NCBI GenBank assembly: GCA_002361955.1
Contig: DESK01000041.1
Location: 1 to 64,000 of the forward strand
Direction: 5' to 3'
DNA: 64,000 nucleotides
From: Lachnospiraceae bacterium UBA3316
Lineage (GTDB): Bacteria; Bacillota; Clostridia; Lachnospirales; Lachnospiraceae
Shown: positions 1-8,399 of the stretch, in pieces
Numbering within the stretch: the stretch's first letter is position 1
Layout: every line of letters starts with the position of its first letter
Notes under the pieces: generated by a model
Databases searched by the model: none
The model's input: the letters and a program-made list of their open reading frames with translations, nothing else
Told to the model about the DNA's origin: nothing
Made by a program: the position numbers and the translations under genes

Positions 1-1
1 G

Positions 2-1219
2 GTTCAGAAAGAATACGCTGGAACAGAAAGCAAAAGTGAAACGGAAAAACTGCTCCGTCAGGCAATGGACGATTACGAAAGCAAGAAATTCATTGCAAAG
101 TCGGAAAATATTACAGTTGGAGAATTACTTGATATATGGGCAGAGGAAGAATTAAAGACCGGTACTCTCAGTAATGGAACAGTCCAGAATTACCTCGGTG
201 CTATTACCAACATCAAGAAGCATCCAATTTCAGAGAGAAAGTTGAAAAATGTAACATCTGAGCATTTACAAGCCTTCTTCGATCTGCTTTCCTTTGGTGG
301 CACTTATCCAGATGGTTCAGAAAGAAAAGGTTACAGCAAAGATTACATTCGTTCTTTCTCGGCAGTATTACAGCAGTCATTCCGGTTTGCAGTATCCCCA
401 AAGCAATATATCACTTTCAATCCGATGCAGTATATTAAGCTGAAATACCAGACGGATGAGGTTGACCTGTTTTCTGATGATGACATGGATGGCGATATAC
501 AGCCAATTCCACGAGAGGATTATGAAAGACTGATTGAATTTCTACAGGATTACAATCCACCGGCAATACTTCCAATCCAGATAGCTTATTATGCAGGACT
601 TCGTATCGGTGAAGCCTGTGGTCTGGCATGGCAGGATGTAAATCTTGAAGAACAGTGCCTTACGATCAGACGAAGTATCCGATATGATGGTTCAAGGCAC
701 AAGAATATCATCGGACCAACCAAACGAAAAAAGGTAAGGATTGTTGATTTTGGAGATACACTGGCAGAGATTCTTCGCAATGCCCGAAAGGAACAACTTA
801 AAAACCGAATGCAGTACGGAGAACTTTACCATAAAAACTACTACAGAGAAGTAAAAGACAAAAACAGAGTTTACTATGAGTTCTATCATCTGGACGGAAC
901 AGAGAATGTTCCAGAAGATTATAAGGAAATATCCTTTGTCTGCTTAAGACCGGATGGAAGTTTGGAACTGCCAAGCACGTTAGGAATTGTTTGCAGGAAG
1001 ATTGCTCAGAAACTGGATGGATTTGAAGGATTTCATTTTCACCAGTTGCGACACACCTACACAAGCAACCTTCTGGCAAATGGAGCAGCACCAAAGGATG
1101 TGCAGGAACTGTTAGGGCACTCAGATGTCAGTACCACCATGAATGTCTATGCACACTCTACAAGAAAAGCCAAGCGGGAATCTGCAAGGTTACTTGATAA
1201 AGTGGCAGGCAATGACTAA
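2..1219 (+). CDS. Tyrosine recombinase (integrase) of an integrative element, 5' end outside window
   Basis: Site-specific recombinase that excises and integrates a mobile element. The open frame runs back to base 2 without a stop, so the start lies left of the window and the ATG at 65 is internal. Counted from that ATG, the catalytic set is visible: Arg180 in GLRIGE, a lysine in GPTKRKK near 220, His326 and Arg329 in HQLRHTY, His352 in LLGHSD and the nucleophile Tyr362. Residues 13-120 look like the core-binding (SAM-like) domain; an arm-binding domain would be further upstream. It resembles the Tn916/Tn1549-type integrases, which lie at one end of their element, and about 100 bp after its stop the sequence becomes a chromosomal permease gene. 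Family call is firm; the element type is inference. Confidence 0.93.
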   Translation, partial: VQKEYAGTESKSETEKLLRQAMDDYESKKFIAKSENITVGELLDIWAEEELKTGTLSNGTVQNYLGAITNIKKHPISERKLKNVTSEHLQAFFDLLSFGGTYPDGSERKGYSKDYIRSFSAVLQQSFRFAVSPKQYITFNPMQYIKLKYQTDEVDLFSDDDMDGDIQPIPREDYERLIEFLQDYNPPAILPIQIAYYAGLRIGEACGLAWQDVNLEEQCLTIRRSIRYDGSRHKNIIGPTKRKKVRIVDFGDTLAEILRNARKEQLKNRMQYGELYHKNYYREVKDKNRVYYEFYHLDGTENVPEDYKEISFVCLRPDGSLELPSTLGIVCRKIAQKLDGFEGFHFHQLRHTYTSNLLANGAAPKDVQELLGHSDVSTTMNVYAHSTRKAKRESARLLDKVAGND

Positions 1220-1223
1220 ATAA

Positions 1224-1331
1224 AACTTTCCCTTATTTCCCTTACGATTATCTCATAAGGGCAAAAATAAGGGAAAATACATATCGTTTCGCTAATGCAC
1301 AGGCTGGAAAGCCTGTAAAATAGGGAAAGTT
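1224..1331. repeat. Terminal arm-type repeats at the end of the integrative element
   Basis: Five copies of a TTTCCCTTA-like motif flank the integrase stop: tandem direct copies at 1227-1235 and 1236-1244, inverted copies at 1256-1261 (partial) and 1268-1276, and TAGGGAAAG at 1321-1329. AACTTTCCCT (1224-1233) and AGGGAAAGTT (1322-1331) form a perfect 10-bp inverted repeat. Clustered repeats beside int are typical of integrase arm-binding sites at element ends. The element-chromosome junction is placed near 1331-1341 because permease similarity stops there. Confidence 0.6.
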
Positions 1332-2130
1332 AGAAATATATTTCGGCAAACTCGGATTTGGCAAATACGGGGGCAAGGCTCGGAATGGAGAATCCTGCGC
1401 TGAAATCCGGGAGCAGGGAATAAAAACCGATCTCCGGATTCGGAACATAAAAGCCGGCAAACTGGCAGATGATTCCGAGGGCCCAGGTGATCAGGATGCC
1501 CCAAAGGATATTTCCCTTTACCTTGCGCACCACAAGGATGGCAGTGATGATAACGCCGATGATGGCTAAGAGTACAGTGATTCCCACATCGTTGAAAGTT
1601 CCGGCGCCGCCGTTCAGTCCCTGGAAGCCCTCAAGGGAGAACAGAGATACGAGCGTGCTGCCGCCGATCACGATCTTGGCGTTCTGCAGGCCGATGAAGG
1701 CGATAAAAAGTCCGATACCTACGCTCACTGCATGCTTTAAGGTCAGCGGAATGGCATTGAAGATAGCCTCCCTCACATTGAAGCATGACAGCAGAATAAA
1801 GAGGATACCCTCAATAAATACGGCTGCCAGAGCGATCTCCCAGGAGTATCCGTACTGGAGTACTACGGTGTACGCAAAGTACGCGTTCAGGCCCATGCCT
1901 GGAGCAAGGGCAAACGGATAGTTTGCGAAGATGGCCATCAGCATGGTGCCGATAAAAGACGCTACGGCGGTGGCTGTGAAAACAGCTCCCTTATCCATGC
2001 CCGCCGCGGACAGGATATTGGGGTTAACTGCAAGAATGTACGCCATCGTCATAAAAGTGGTGATTCCGGCGATGATCTCTGTTTTTACGTCTGTGTTATG
2101 CTCTTTGAGCTTAAACAGTTTTTCTAACAT
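1330..2130 (-). pseudogene. NCS2 (AzgA/PbuG-like) purine permease, C-terminally truncated by element insertion
   Basis: Membrane permease for hypoxanthine/guanine/adenine-type bases. The N-terminal half is clear: the opening MLEKLFKLKEHNT, the TFMTMAYILAVNP motif around residue 27, the APGMGLNAYFAYTV motif around residue 75 and about six hydrophobic spans. Only 266 codons remain, whereas family members run about 430-460. The protein breaks off just after SLAPVFAKSEF, before the conserved second half of the fold, exactly where the integrative element begins. The remaining codons read into element sequence. The missing 3' part should lie on the far side of the element. A promoter and good SD remain, so a truncated product may still be made but is unlikely to transport. 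Confidence 0.85.
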
Positions 2131-2169
2131 GAGTGTCCCTCCTATGTTTTTTATTTTCTTTACACAGAA

Positions 2170-2198
2170 ATTTTATCAAATCTTTATTTTTTTGTAAA
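2170..2198 (-). promoter_or_regulatory. Promoter of the truncated purine permease
   Basis: On the minus strand TTTACA (2193-2198), a 17-bp spacer and TAAAAT (2170-2175) precede the permease start. The leader is only about 35 nt, so there is no room for a purine riboswitch, unlike many pbuG genes. Confidence 0.6.
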
Positions 2199-2251
2199 CA
2201 AAAACTTATCGCCCGGCAGTACTTTATATCAGAAATCTTTTTCCATTTCCG

Positions 2252-3721
2252 TTAAATGATAATGCACACCAGCCCGCCGTTGGATTCGTTTACAATTTTT
2301 TTCATGGTATCCTGGAGCTTCACCTGGCTCTCTTCCCCGATTCTGGAGAGCTTCGTCCGGATGCCGTCCTCCACCAGCTGCTGGATAGATTTCCCGAAGA
2401 TATTCGTCTCCCAGATGCCCTCCTCCCCCTGGCTGTTTTCACGGATGTAGGCGATCAGATCCTCGGCCTGCTGCTCGCTCCCGACGATGGGGGCGATTTC
2501 CGTTTCGATATCTGCCCGGATCAGGTGAATGGAGGGACTTGCCGCCTTGATCTTTACGCCAAATTTGCTGCCCTGCTTGATGACGGTCGGTTCCTCCAGT
2601 ACGATTTCCTCCTGCCGGGGCGTAATCACGCCGTAGCCTGTTCCGCGGACAGCCATCACAGCCTTTGCCACATCCTCGTACTCCTTTTTCATGGCTGACA
2701 GATCACGGATCATGGAGATCAACTGATACTCTCCTTCAATGGGAACGCCGGACATTTCGCTCAGCATCTCATAATAGTATGTATCGTCGATTTCAATCTG
2801 TACCTTAGCGGAGCCCGTGGCAAGATCCAGCCCGTCAAGCTTGATCTTCCTGGCGTAGCTGTTGTGAAACTGCACCGATTCTCCGGAGATGTCCCGCAGG
2901 TGTTGCTGGGATTTCAGAAGCTCCCGCACCCCTGTAAGCAGGGAACTCTTGATGGCGTGGTCTGCCGGCAGGGTCTCTACCCATTTTGGAATATAAAATT
3001 CCAGCTTTACAAGCGGGAATTCATACAGGATGCGTTCCAGGATCCGATGGATGTCGTTGCGGCCAAGCTGTTCGCAGTTTACCGCCAGGGCGCTGACCTG
3101 GTATTCCGACTCCAGATAAGAGAGGACTCTTTTTGCCTCATCCCCGTAGGGCCTTTCTGAGTTTACCAGAACGATAAAAGGCTTTCCCGCCTTCTGAAGC
3201 TCCCGGATCGCTTTCTCTTCAGGTTCCGCAAAATTCTCCCTGGGAAGCTCTCCGAAGCTGCCGTCGCAGGTCACAACGATGCCCACGGTGGAATGGTTTC
3301 TGATCACCTTTTCCGTGCCGATCCTGGCGGCCTCGGCAAAGGGAATTTCCTGGTCAGACCAGGGAGTTTTAACCATCCGCTTTTCATCTGCGTCGTCTAT
3401 TCCCGCGGCCCCTTCCACGATGTAGCCCACGCAGTCAACCAGCCGGACGTTCATTTCCAGCCCTTCCGAGAGCGTAAGCCTTGCGGCGTTTTTGGGCACG
3501 AACTTTGGCTCCACAGTGGTGATGGTTTTGCCTTTTCCGCTGGTGGGCATTTCGTCTGTGGCGATATCCTTTTCATTTTCTGCCAGGTTTGGGAGCACCA
3601 TCTCCTCCATAAACCTGCGGATAAAAGTGGATTTCCCCGTCCGCACCGGGCCTACCACCCCCAGGAAGATCTCTCCGCCGGTACGCGCCTGTATGTCCCT
3701 GTATAAGTTAAATTCTTCCAT
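2252..3721 (-). CDS. spoIVA: Stage IV sporulation protein A (SpoIVA), spore-coat basement ATPase
   Basis: Morphogenetic ATPase that polymerises on the forespore surface and anchors the coat; made in the mother cell. The 489-aa length matches the family. The N-terminus shows the TRAFAC-type P-loop GPVRTGKS at residues 24-31, followed by a DCVGY element near 115 and the conserved C-terminal region ending in hydrophobic GLVCIII, which is thought to touch the membrane. Start chosen at the ATG 7 nt after a GGGGG Shine-Dalgarno. It is the best evidence in the window for endospore formation. It follows hydA in the same direction but belongs to a different programme and is probably driven by a sporulation sigma factor. 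Confidence 0.96.
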   Translation of the reverse strand: MEEFNLYRDIQARTGGEIFLGVVGPVRTGKSTFIRRFMEEMVLPNLAENEKDIATDEMPTSGKGKTITTVEPKFVPKNAARLTLSEGLEMNVRLVDCVGYIVEGAAGIDDADEKRMVKTPWSDQEIPFAEAARIGTEKVIRNHSTVGIVVTCDGSFGELPRENFAEPEEKAIRELQKAGKPFIVLVNSERPYGDEAKRVLSYLESEYQVSALAVNCEQLGRNDIHRILERILYEFPLVKLEFYIPKWVETLPADHAIKSSLLTGVRELLKSQQHLRDISGESVQFHNSYARKIKLDGLDLATGSAKVQIEIDDTYYYEMLSEMSGVPIEGEYQLISMIRDLSAMKKEYEDVAKAVMAVRGTGYGVITPRQEEIVLEEPTVIKQGSKFGVKIKAASPSIHLIRADIETEIAPIVGSEQQAEDLIAYIRENSQGEEGIWETNIFGKSIQQLVEDGIRTKLSRIGEESQVKLQDTMKKIVNESNGGLVCIII

Positions 3722-3727
3722 AAAGAT

Positions 3728-3768
3728 TCCCCCTCGCTGTACTGATACAGTATATGAGGCGAGGGGGA
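3728..3768 (-). terminator. GC-rich hairpin between hydA and spoIVA that also holds the spoIVA SD
   Basis: TCCCCCTCGC (3728-3737) pairs with GCGAGGGGGA (3759-3768), a perfect 10-bp stem. There is no U-tract on either side, so it is an imperfect terminator. The spoIVA Shine-Dalgarno is part of the stem, and the loop contains CATATACT, resembling a SigE -10 (CATACANT). Confidence 0.45.
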
Positions 3769-3778
3769 TGATTATGTT

Positions 3779-5476
3779 TTATTTTCCGCAGAATTCGTGG
3801 TTATGGAGCAGTTCATGCTCTTTGCCCTTCAGGAAGCCTTCGTAGAGGGAAAGAACCATGGGGTTCTCATCACATTTCTTTACGACAGATACATTGTCGG
3901 CCTTATAAATGCCTTCCGTTCTGGCGGCCTTCGTCCGCTCACCGGCCAGGCGCGGCTGCCCGCCGCCCATGATACAGCCTCTGCGGCAAGCCATGATCTC
4001 AATCAGGTGGTATTCTTTTTCTTTGTTCTTAACCTGTTCCATGACCTTTCTGGCATTCGCGAGCCCGCTGGCCACGCAGATCTTGATTTCCATGCCCTCG
4101 TAGGGGATAGAGAATTCGCGGATAAATCCGTCTTTTCTCACGCCGCACTCCGCGATCTCCTCCATGGTGGCCTTTGTGTGATTGGGAGCCAGCCTGCGGA
4201 TCACGGCTTCCGTCACACCGCCGGTTACACCGAAGATCACGCCGCCGCCTGACCCAAAGCCAAAGGGGATATCGGAGGATTCCGGTTCCAGATCCGCAAA
4301 GTAGATGCCTGTGGTGCGGATCATTTCGATCAGTTCCGTGGTGGTGATCACATAGTCCGTGTCTTTCTCACCCTTTGTGTAGCTGTTGGGACGGTTTGCT
4401 TCCATCTTTTTAGCGGTACAGGGCATGATCGATACCATCACGGTCTTTTTCCCGGCTGCATGTTCAGGATCACGGAAGTATTCTTTTACGACTGCAGACA
4501 TCATTCCCTGAGGAGAACGGCAGGTGGAGACATTCTCTCGGTATTCCGGAAACTGGTCGTCCACAAATTTTACCCAGGCCGGGCAGCAGGAAGTCAGAAG
4601 GGGCAGCTTGCCGCCGCTTTTCACCCGATCCAGGAACTCCGCGGACTCCTCCATAATCGTGAGGTCTGCGCTGAAGGTGGTATCGTATACTTCGTCAAAG
4701 CCCATGCGGTGCAGGACGTTTACGATTTTCCCCATCACGCTCTTGCCCTTCGGCAGGCCGAAGGCATCGCCGACTGCCACCCGGACAGCCGGGGCGATCT
4801 GGGCCACCACCCGAGTATCCGGGTCAGCCAGGGCGTCCCATACGGCGTCCTTATCCGACTTGATACTGATGGCGCCTGTGGGGCAAAATACGCGGCACTG
4901 GCCGCAGTTTACGCAGTCAGTCGTGGCAATCTGTCTGTCAAAGGCCGTCATAACCATGGCGTCAGAGCCTCTCTCTGCGAAACCGAGAACGCCTACGCCC
5001 TGGAGCTCCTCACAGACGCGCACGCAGTTTCCGCAAAGGATACATTTATTCGGGTCACGCACGATGGAGGGAGAGCTTTCATCCAGAGGACGCCGCTCTT
5101 TATAATTTTCAAATCGTACATTTGTCACACCAAATCTGTGGGCCAGAGTCTGCAGGTTGCAGTTTCCGCTCTTGACACAGGTGGTGCAGTCCCGGCAGTG
5201 AGCTGCCAGCAAAAGCTCGATGATCAGTTTTCTGTATTTTTTCAGTTTTCCGGTGTTGGTGTAGATCACCATGCCGTCTCTTGGTTCTTCGGAGCAGGAC
5301 GCGAAGGTTCTGCCTCTGTCATCTTCTACCGTACACAGACGGCAGGCTCCAAAGGTGGAAAGCTCTGAGTGGTAACAGAGTGTGGGAATGTCGATGCCGG
5401 CTTTTCGGATAATCGACAGGACATTCTTTTCATCGGTAAATTCTACCTTTCTACCGTCAATTGTAATTGTTCCCAT
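3779..5476 (-). CDS. hydA: [FeFe] hydrogenase catalytic subunit HydA
   Basis: Reversible H2 oxidation/proton reduction at the H-cluster; catalytic subunit of a trimeric NAD(P)- and ferredoxin-linked soluble hydrogenase. Domains in order: [2Fe-2S] ferredoxin fold (Cys34, 45, 48, 61), His-Cys [4Fe-4S] site (HCRDCTTC, residues 93-106), two [4Fe-4S] clusters (CILCGNC at 145, CVNCGQC at 188), then the H-cluster domain with TSCCPAW (295-301), MPCTAKK (351-357) and MACRRGCIMGGGQP (495-508). All three H-cluster motifs are intact. The 565-aa size fits the electron-bifurcating HydA type, though shorter than Thermotoga HydA. Last gene of hydCBA, 10 bp after hydB. Bifurcation is inferred from subunit composition. 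Confidence 0.96.
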   Translation of the reverse strand: MGTITIDGRKVEFTDEKNVLSIIRKAGIDIPTLCYHSELSTFGACRLCTVEDDRGRTFASCSEEPRDGMVIYTNTGKLKKYRKLIIELLLAAHCRDCTTCVKSGNCNLQTLAHRFGVTNVRFENYKERRPLDESSPSIVRDPNKCILCGNCVRVCEELQGVGVLGFAERGSDAMVMTAFDRQIATTDCVNCGQCRVFCPTGAISIKSDKDAVWDALADPDTRVVAQIAPAVRVAVGDAFGLPKGKSVMGKIVNVLHRMGFDEVYDTTFSADLTIMEESAEFLDRVKSGGKLPLLTSCCPAWVKFVDDQFPEYRENVSTCRSPQGMMSAVVKEYFRDPEHAAGKKTVMVSIMPCTAKKMEANRPNSYTKGEKDTDYVITTTELIEMIRTTGIYFADLEPESSDIPFGFGSGGGVIFGVTGGVTEAVIRRLAPNHTKATMEEIAECGVRKDGFIREFSIPYEGMEIKICVASGLANARKVMEQVKNKEKEYHLIEIMACRRGCIMGGGQPRLAGERTKAARTEGIYKADNVSVVKKCDENPMVLSLYEGFLKGKEHELLHNHEFCGK

Positions 5477-5486
5477 AGTCGTCCTC

Positions 5487-7376
5487 CTATGCCTCTATAT
5501 AAATTGCATCAAATGCACAGTTGTCTTTACATGCCTCACACTTAATGCAGATCTCAGGATCAATATGATAGCACTCCTTGCGTACGCCGGTGATCGCTCC
5601 CACCGGGCAGTTTTTGGCGCACTTACCGCAGCCCTTGCAGTATTCCGGATTGATGATGAAGCGGCGCATAGCCGTACATACCTTTGCTTTGCACTTCTTC
5701 TCGGTAATATGCTCCTCATACTCATCCCGGAAGAGTTTTAAGGTGCTGAGCACCGGAAGAGGCGCGCTCTTTCCGAGGCCGCAGAGGGCCATGCTCTTTA
5801 CCATCTCCGCCAGCTCTTCCAGCTTATCCAGATCGGAAAGCTCGCCCTTTCCGGCCACGATCTTCTCAAGAATTTCCAGCATGCGCTTAGTGCCTTCTCG
5901 GCAGGGCACGCACTTTCCGCAGGATTCTCTCTGGGTGAAGCTCATAAAGAACCGGGCCACTTCCACCATACAGGTGTGGCTGTCCATAACAACCAATCCG
6001 CCGGAGCCGATGATCGCCCCGAATTTTTTGATGGATTCAAAATCCAGGGGAACATCCAGGTGCTGCTCCGTCAGGCATCCGCCGGAGGGGCCGCCGATCT
6101 GAACGGCTTTGAAAACTCCGTCGTCCTTCATGCCGCCGCCGATGTCAAAGATGATTTCCCGCAGGGTGGTTCCCATGGGAACCTCAATCAGTCCCGTATT
6201 TTGTATGGAGCCTGTCAGGGAGAAGGTTTTCGTTCCGGGGGTTCCCTCCGTACCGATGGTTCGGTACCAGTCAGAGCCTTTCAGGATGATTTTCGGAACG
6301 TTCGCGTAGGTTTCCACATTGTTCAGAACGGTAGGCTTTGCCCAGAGGCCCTTTTCTACCGTACGGGGCGGTTTCACACGGGGCATCCCTCGGTTGCCCT
6401 CGATGGAGGCTGTCAGGGCGCTGCCCTCGCCGCACACGAAGGCGCCTGCTCCCCGGTTGATATGCATATGGAAGGAAAAATCGGTTCCTAAAATGTTGTC
6501 GCCCAGCATATGGCGTTTTTCAAGCTCTGCAATGGCATGGCGCAGCCGGGCTACCGACATGGGATACTCGGCTCTCACGTAAATGTATCCGTTCTGGGAG
6601 CCTACGGCGTAGCCGGCGATCATCATGCCTTCAATCAGCTTGTAGGGATCACCTTCCATGACGGAGCCGTCCATAAATGCTCCCGGGTCACCCTCATCGC
6701 CGTTGCATACCACATAGCGCTCCTTTTCCGGCTGGCGGGCTACCTGCTTCCATTTTCTTCCTGCCGGGAAGCCGCCGCCTCCCCGTCCGCGCAGGCCGGA
6801 CTTGTCTACTTCATCCACCACTTCCGCCGGGGTCATCTCAAACAGGGCTTTCCGGAACGCGGAAAAGCCGCCGCTTGCCAGATATTCGTCGAAGGATTCC
6901 GCATCGTATTTCCCGCAGTTTTCCAGCACGATCCTGGTCTGCTTTGCGATAAACGGGATCTCCTCGGGACTCTTATATTTGACGCCCTTCTGGGTATAAA
7001 GCAGGCTTTCTACCACATCGTCCCCAAGGACGGAGCGTTCAAAGATTTCCTTGCAGTCGCTGACCTTTACTTTTGTATATTGCACAGTTTTGTCGCCTTT
7101 TTGAACGCGAACAAGGGGACCCAGTTCACATACACCCTGGCAGCCGGTCTTTTTGACGCCCATGTGCGTTGCTTCGTCATGGGGAGCAAAATCCAGGCGG
7201 ATTCCCGGGGTGTCTTTTACGATCTTCAGAAATTCGTCATAGATTTTCTGAGAACCGGTAGCGATACAGCCTGTTCCTGAACAGACAAGGATCCGGCAGT
7301 CATAAGAGGAAAATTCCCGTGTTGCCGCTTCCTGGCTTTTAATCAAATCTTCTCTGTTTTCAATCATCCGAATCAC
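5487..7376 (-). CDS. hydB: Hydrogenase NADH/FMN subunit HydB (NuoF-like)
   Basis: Flavin subunit that exchanges electrons with NAD(P)H, and the presumed site of flavin-based bifurcation. The N-terminus carries a thioredoxin-like [2Fe-2S] domain (CSGTGC near 32, CQGVCELG near 79). The NuoF core follows with GLRGRGGGGFP and NGDEGDPGAF, the NADH/FMN binding loops, then the [4Fe-4S] motif ESCGKCVPCREG. The C-terminus adds two ferredoxin clusters (CKGCGKCAKNCP and CIKCEACKDNC). At 629 aa this is the full architecture of HydB/HnxB-type subunits. Its start overlaps the hydC stop by 17 bp, indicating translational coupling. Confidence 0.95.
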   Translation of the reverse strand: MIRMIENREDLIKSQEAATREFSSYDCRILVCSGTGCIATGSQKIYDEFLKIVKDTPGIRLDFAPHDEATHMGVKKTGCQGVCELGPLVRVQKGDKTVQYTKVKVSDCKEIFERSVLGDDVVESLLYTQKGVKYKSPEEIPFIAKQTRIVLENCGKYDAESFDEYLASGGFSAFRKALFEMTPAEVVDEVDKSGLRGRGGGGFPAGRKWKQVARQPEKERYVVCNGDEGDPGAFMDGSVMEGDPYKLIEGMMIAGYAVGSQNGYIYVRAEYPMSVARLRHAIAELEKRHMLGDNILGTDFSFHMHINRGAGAFVCGEGSALTASIEGNRGMPRVKPPRTVEKGLWAKPTVLNNVETYANVPKIILKGSDWYRTIGTEGTPGTKTFSLTGSIQNTGLIEVPMGTTLREIIFDIGGGMKDDGVFKAVQIGGPSGGCLTEQHLDVPLDFESIKKFGAIIGSGGLVVMDSHTCMVEVARFFMSFTQRESCGKCVPCREGTKRMLEILEKIVAGKGELSDLDKLEELAEMVKSMALCGLGKSAPLPVLSTLKLFRDEYEEHITEKKCKAKVCTAMRRFIINPEYCKGCGKCAKNCPVGAITGVRKECYHIDPEICIKCEACKDNCAFDAIYIEA

Positions 7377-7842
7377 CTCTCAATTCATGAATCAGCTCCA
7401 GTACCTTCTCCGGCGTCATTCTGGGATGCACTTCCTCATTTACCATTACGGTAGGGGCCAGTCCGCAGGCGCCCAGGCAGGATACGGTTTCTACGGTAAA
7501 CATCATATCATCGGTGGTGTGTTTTTTGGCGCTGAGGCCCAGTTCTTTCTGAAAGGCTTCCAGAATCGGCGTGGATTTGCGCACATGACAGGCTGTCCCG
7601 TCACACACTTTGATAATATATTTTCCCTTTGCCTCGAACGAAAAGTTCTCATAGAATGTGGCAACGCTGTAGGCTTTTGCTTCGGTGATGCCGATCTGCT
7701 CCGCAACATAGGTGAGCAGCTCTCCCGGCAGATAACGGTATACCCCCTGGATGTCCTGCATGATCGGGATCAGGGATGCCTGTTTTTTTCCGTAAAACGC
7801 AATGATTTCGTCTGCCTTATCATAGTAGCTTTGATCCAGCAT
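7360..7842 (-). CDS. hydC: Hydrogenase [2Fe-2S] subunit HydC (NuoE-like)
   Basis: Thioredoxin-fold [2Fe-2S] protein that passes electrons within the hydrogenase trimer. The four ligands are visible as CDGTAC and SCLGACG, with VATFYENF typical of NuoE proteins around residue 55. At 160 aa it has the standard family length. First gene of hydCBA, started by an ATG with a GGAGG-type SD (about 7852). A well-formed promoter lies about 110 bp upstream. It is the nearest downstream gene to the cobalamin riboswitch, but the intervening terminator, 330-nt gap and own promoter argue against direct control. Confidence 0.94.
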   Translation of the reverse strand: MLDQSYYDKADEIIAFYGKKQASLIPIMQDIQGVYRYLPGELLTYVAEQIGITEAKAYSVATFYENFSFEAKGKYIIKVCDGTACHVRKSTPILEAFQKELGLSAKKHTTDDMMFTVETVSCLGACGLAPTVMVNEEVHPRMTPEKVLELIHELRGDSDD

Positions 7843-7951
7843 TCTTCTACCTCCTTCTGGATATTTTAAAATCCACCCTTGTCCGCTTAGAAGAAAACGG
7901 CCTGTGGGGATTTCTTTTTATTTCATGCTTTTTGCACAATTTATGCTTTTA

Positions 7952-7980
7952 ATTATACGTTATATTCGGGAATTTCACAA
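7952..7980 (-). promoter_or_regulatory. hydCBA promoter
   Basis: Minus-strand TTGTGA (7975-7980), 17-bp spacer, TATAAT (7952-7957). Transcription would start near 7945, giving a leader of about 100 nt. Confidence 0.7.
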
Positions 7981-8002
7981 GATATTTTTGACATTTTATT
8001 TC

Positions 8003-8023
8003 ATTATTTGACAACTTTGACAA
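8003..8023 (-). promoter_or_regulatory. Direct TTGTCAAA repeats upstream of the hyd promoter
   Basis: Read on the minus strand, TTGTCAAA and TTGTCAAATAAT sit side by side some 22 bp upstream of the hyd -35 box, with a third TGTCAAA at about 7987-7993. A nearly identical pair occurs upstream of the acs promoter (22980-23001). Likely a shared regulator site; the regulator is unknown. Confidence 0.4.
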
Positions 8024-8070
8024 TTTTTTAACAGAGGTTGAAACGATTTTATATGTTTTATGAAATAATA

Positions 8071-8099
8071 TTAAAAATTCATAGCTAATATCCTATAAT
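8071..8099 (+). promoter_or_regulatory. Plus-strand promoter of an unassigned transcript
   Basis: TATAAT at 8094-8099, a 17-bp spacer and a poor -35 (TTAAAA, 8071-8076). It faces away from hydCBA and towards the hairpin-rich stretch at 8106-8252. Confidence 0.4.
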
Positions 8100-8105
8100 A
8101 GTTCC

Positions 8106-8300
8106 ACAATAAAGAAATAGGAAGCAGGAAAAACCTGCGTAAAAGAAAACACACAGTACAATCTTTGCCGTCCTGCCCTGTCTCTGGCCGGAATGGTTCG
8201 GGTGTACTGTGTGTCTTGTAAGAGAACAGACTGCGGAATTCCTGTTCTCTGAAGGAGGTAATTGTGTATTTAATAAAATGCGATGAGATGCATTCTAAAA
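8106..8300 (+). ncRNA. Candidate structured RNA or leader, family unknown
   Basis: Three consecutive hairpins follow the promoter: GCAGG-AAAAA-CCTGC (about 8123-8137); a perfect 12-bp stem ACACACAGTACA (8149-8160) with TGTACTGTGTGT (8203-8214) enclosing a GC-rich 42-nt loop; and GAGAACAG/CTGTTCTC (8222-8249). A strong SD (AAGGAGG) comes right after the last hairpin. I do not recognise SRP RNA, RNase P, tmRNA, 6S RNA or a known riboswitch here. The orientation is inferred from the promoter and SD. No U-tract terminator is visible on this strand, so the 3' end is a guess. Confidence 0.35.
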
Positions 8301-8308
8301 AGCTATAA
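8264..8308 (+). CDS. Possible 14-codon peptide with strong SD
   Basis: GTG start 5 nt after AAGGAGG, then 13 further codons and TAA, predicting MYLIKCDEMHSKKL. The only support is the SD and its position immediately after a hairpin. It may be a leader peptide or chance. Confidence 0.2.
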   Translation: MYLIKCDEMHSKKL

Positions 8309-8337
8309 AAAATGTCTGTTTACCCTTGCAGACATCT
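8307..8337 (-). terminator. Intrinsic terminator downstream of the cobalamin aptamer
   Basis: Minus-strand AGATGTCTG pairs with CAGACATTTT around a 10-nt loop and is followed by T6. It lies about 65 nt past the aptamer and is the probable expression platform (transcription termination on B12 binding). Confidence 0.7.
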
Positions 8338-8399
8338 GACGCGGGAAAAATATCCCGAATGGATGTTAAACTTTACACGGAAGTTCATCTCACATACAA

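Noticed and set aside
7975..7980. TTGTGAA half-site as a Rex operator at the hyd promoter
   Set aside because: Only one half of the expected inverted repeat (TTGTGAAN4TTCACAA) is present; the box is better explained as the -35.
8106..8252. Hairpin region as SRP RNA, RNase P, tmRNA or 6S RNA
   Set aside because: None of the conserved blocks of these RNAs (GNAR tetraloop region, GAGGAAAGTCC, tag frame) are visible.
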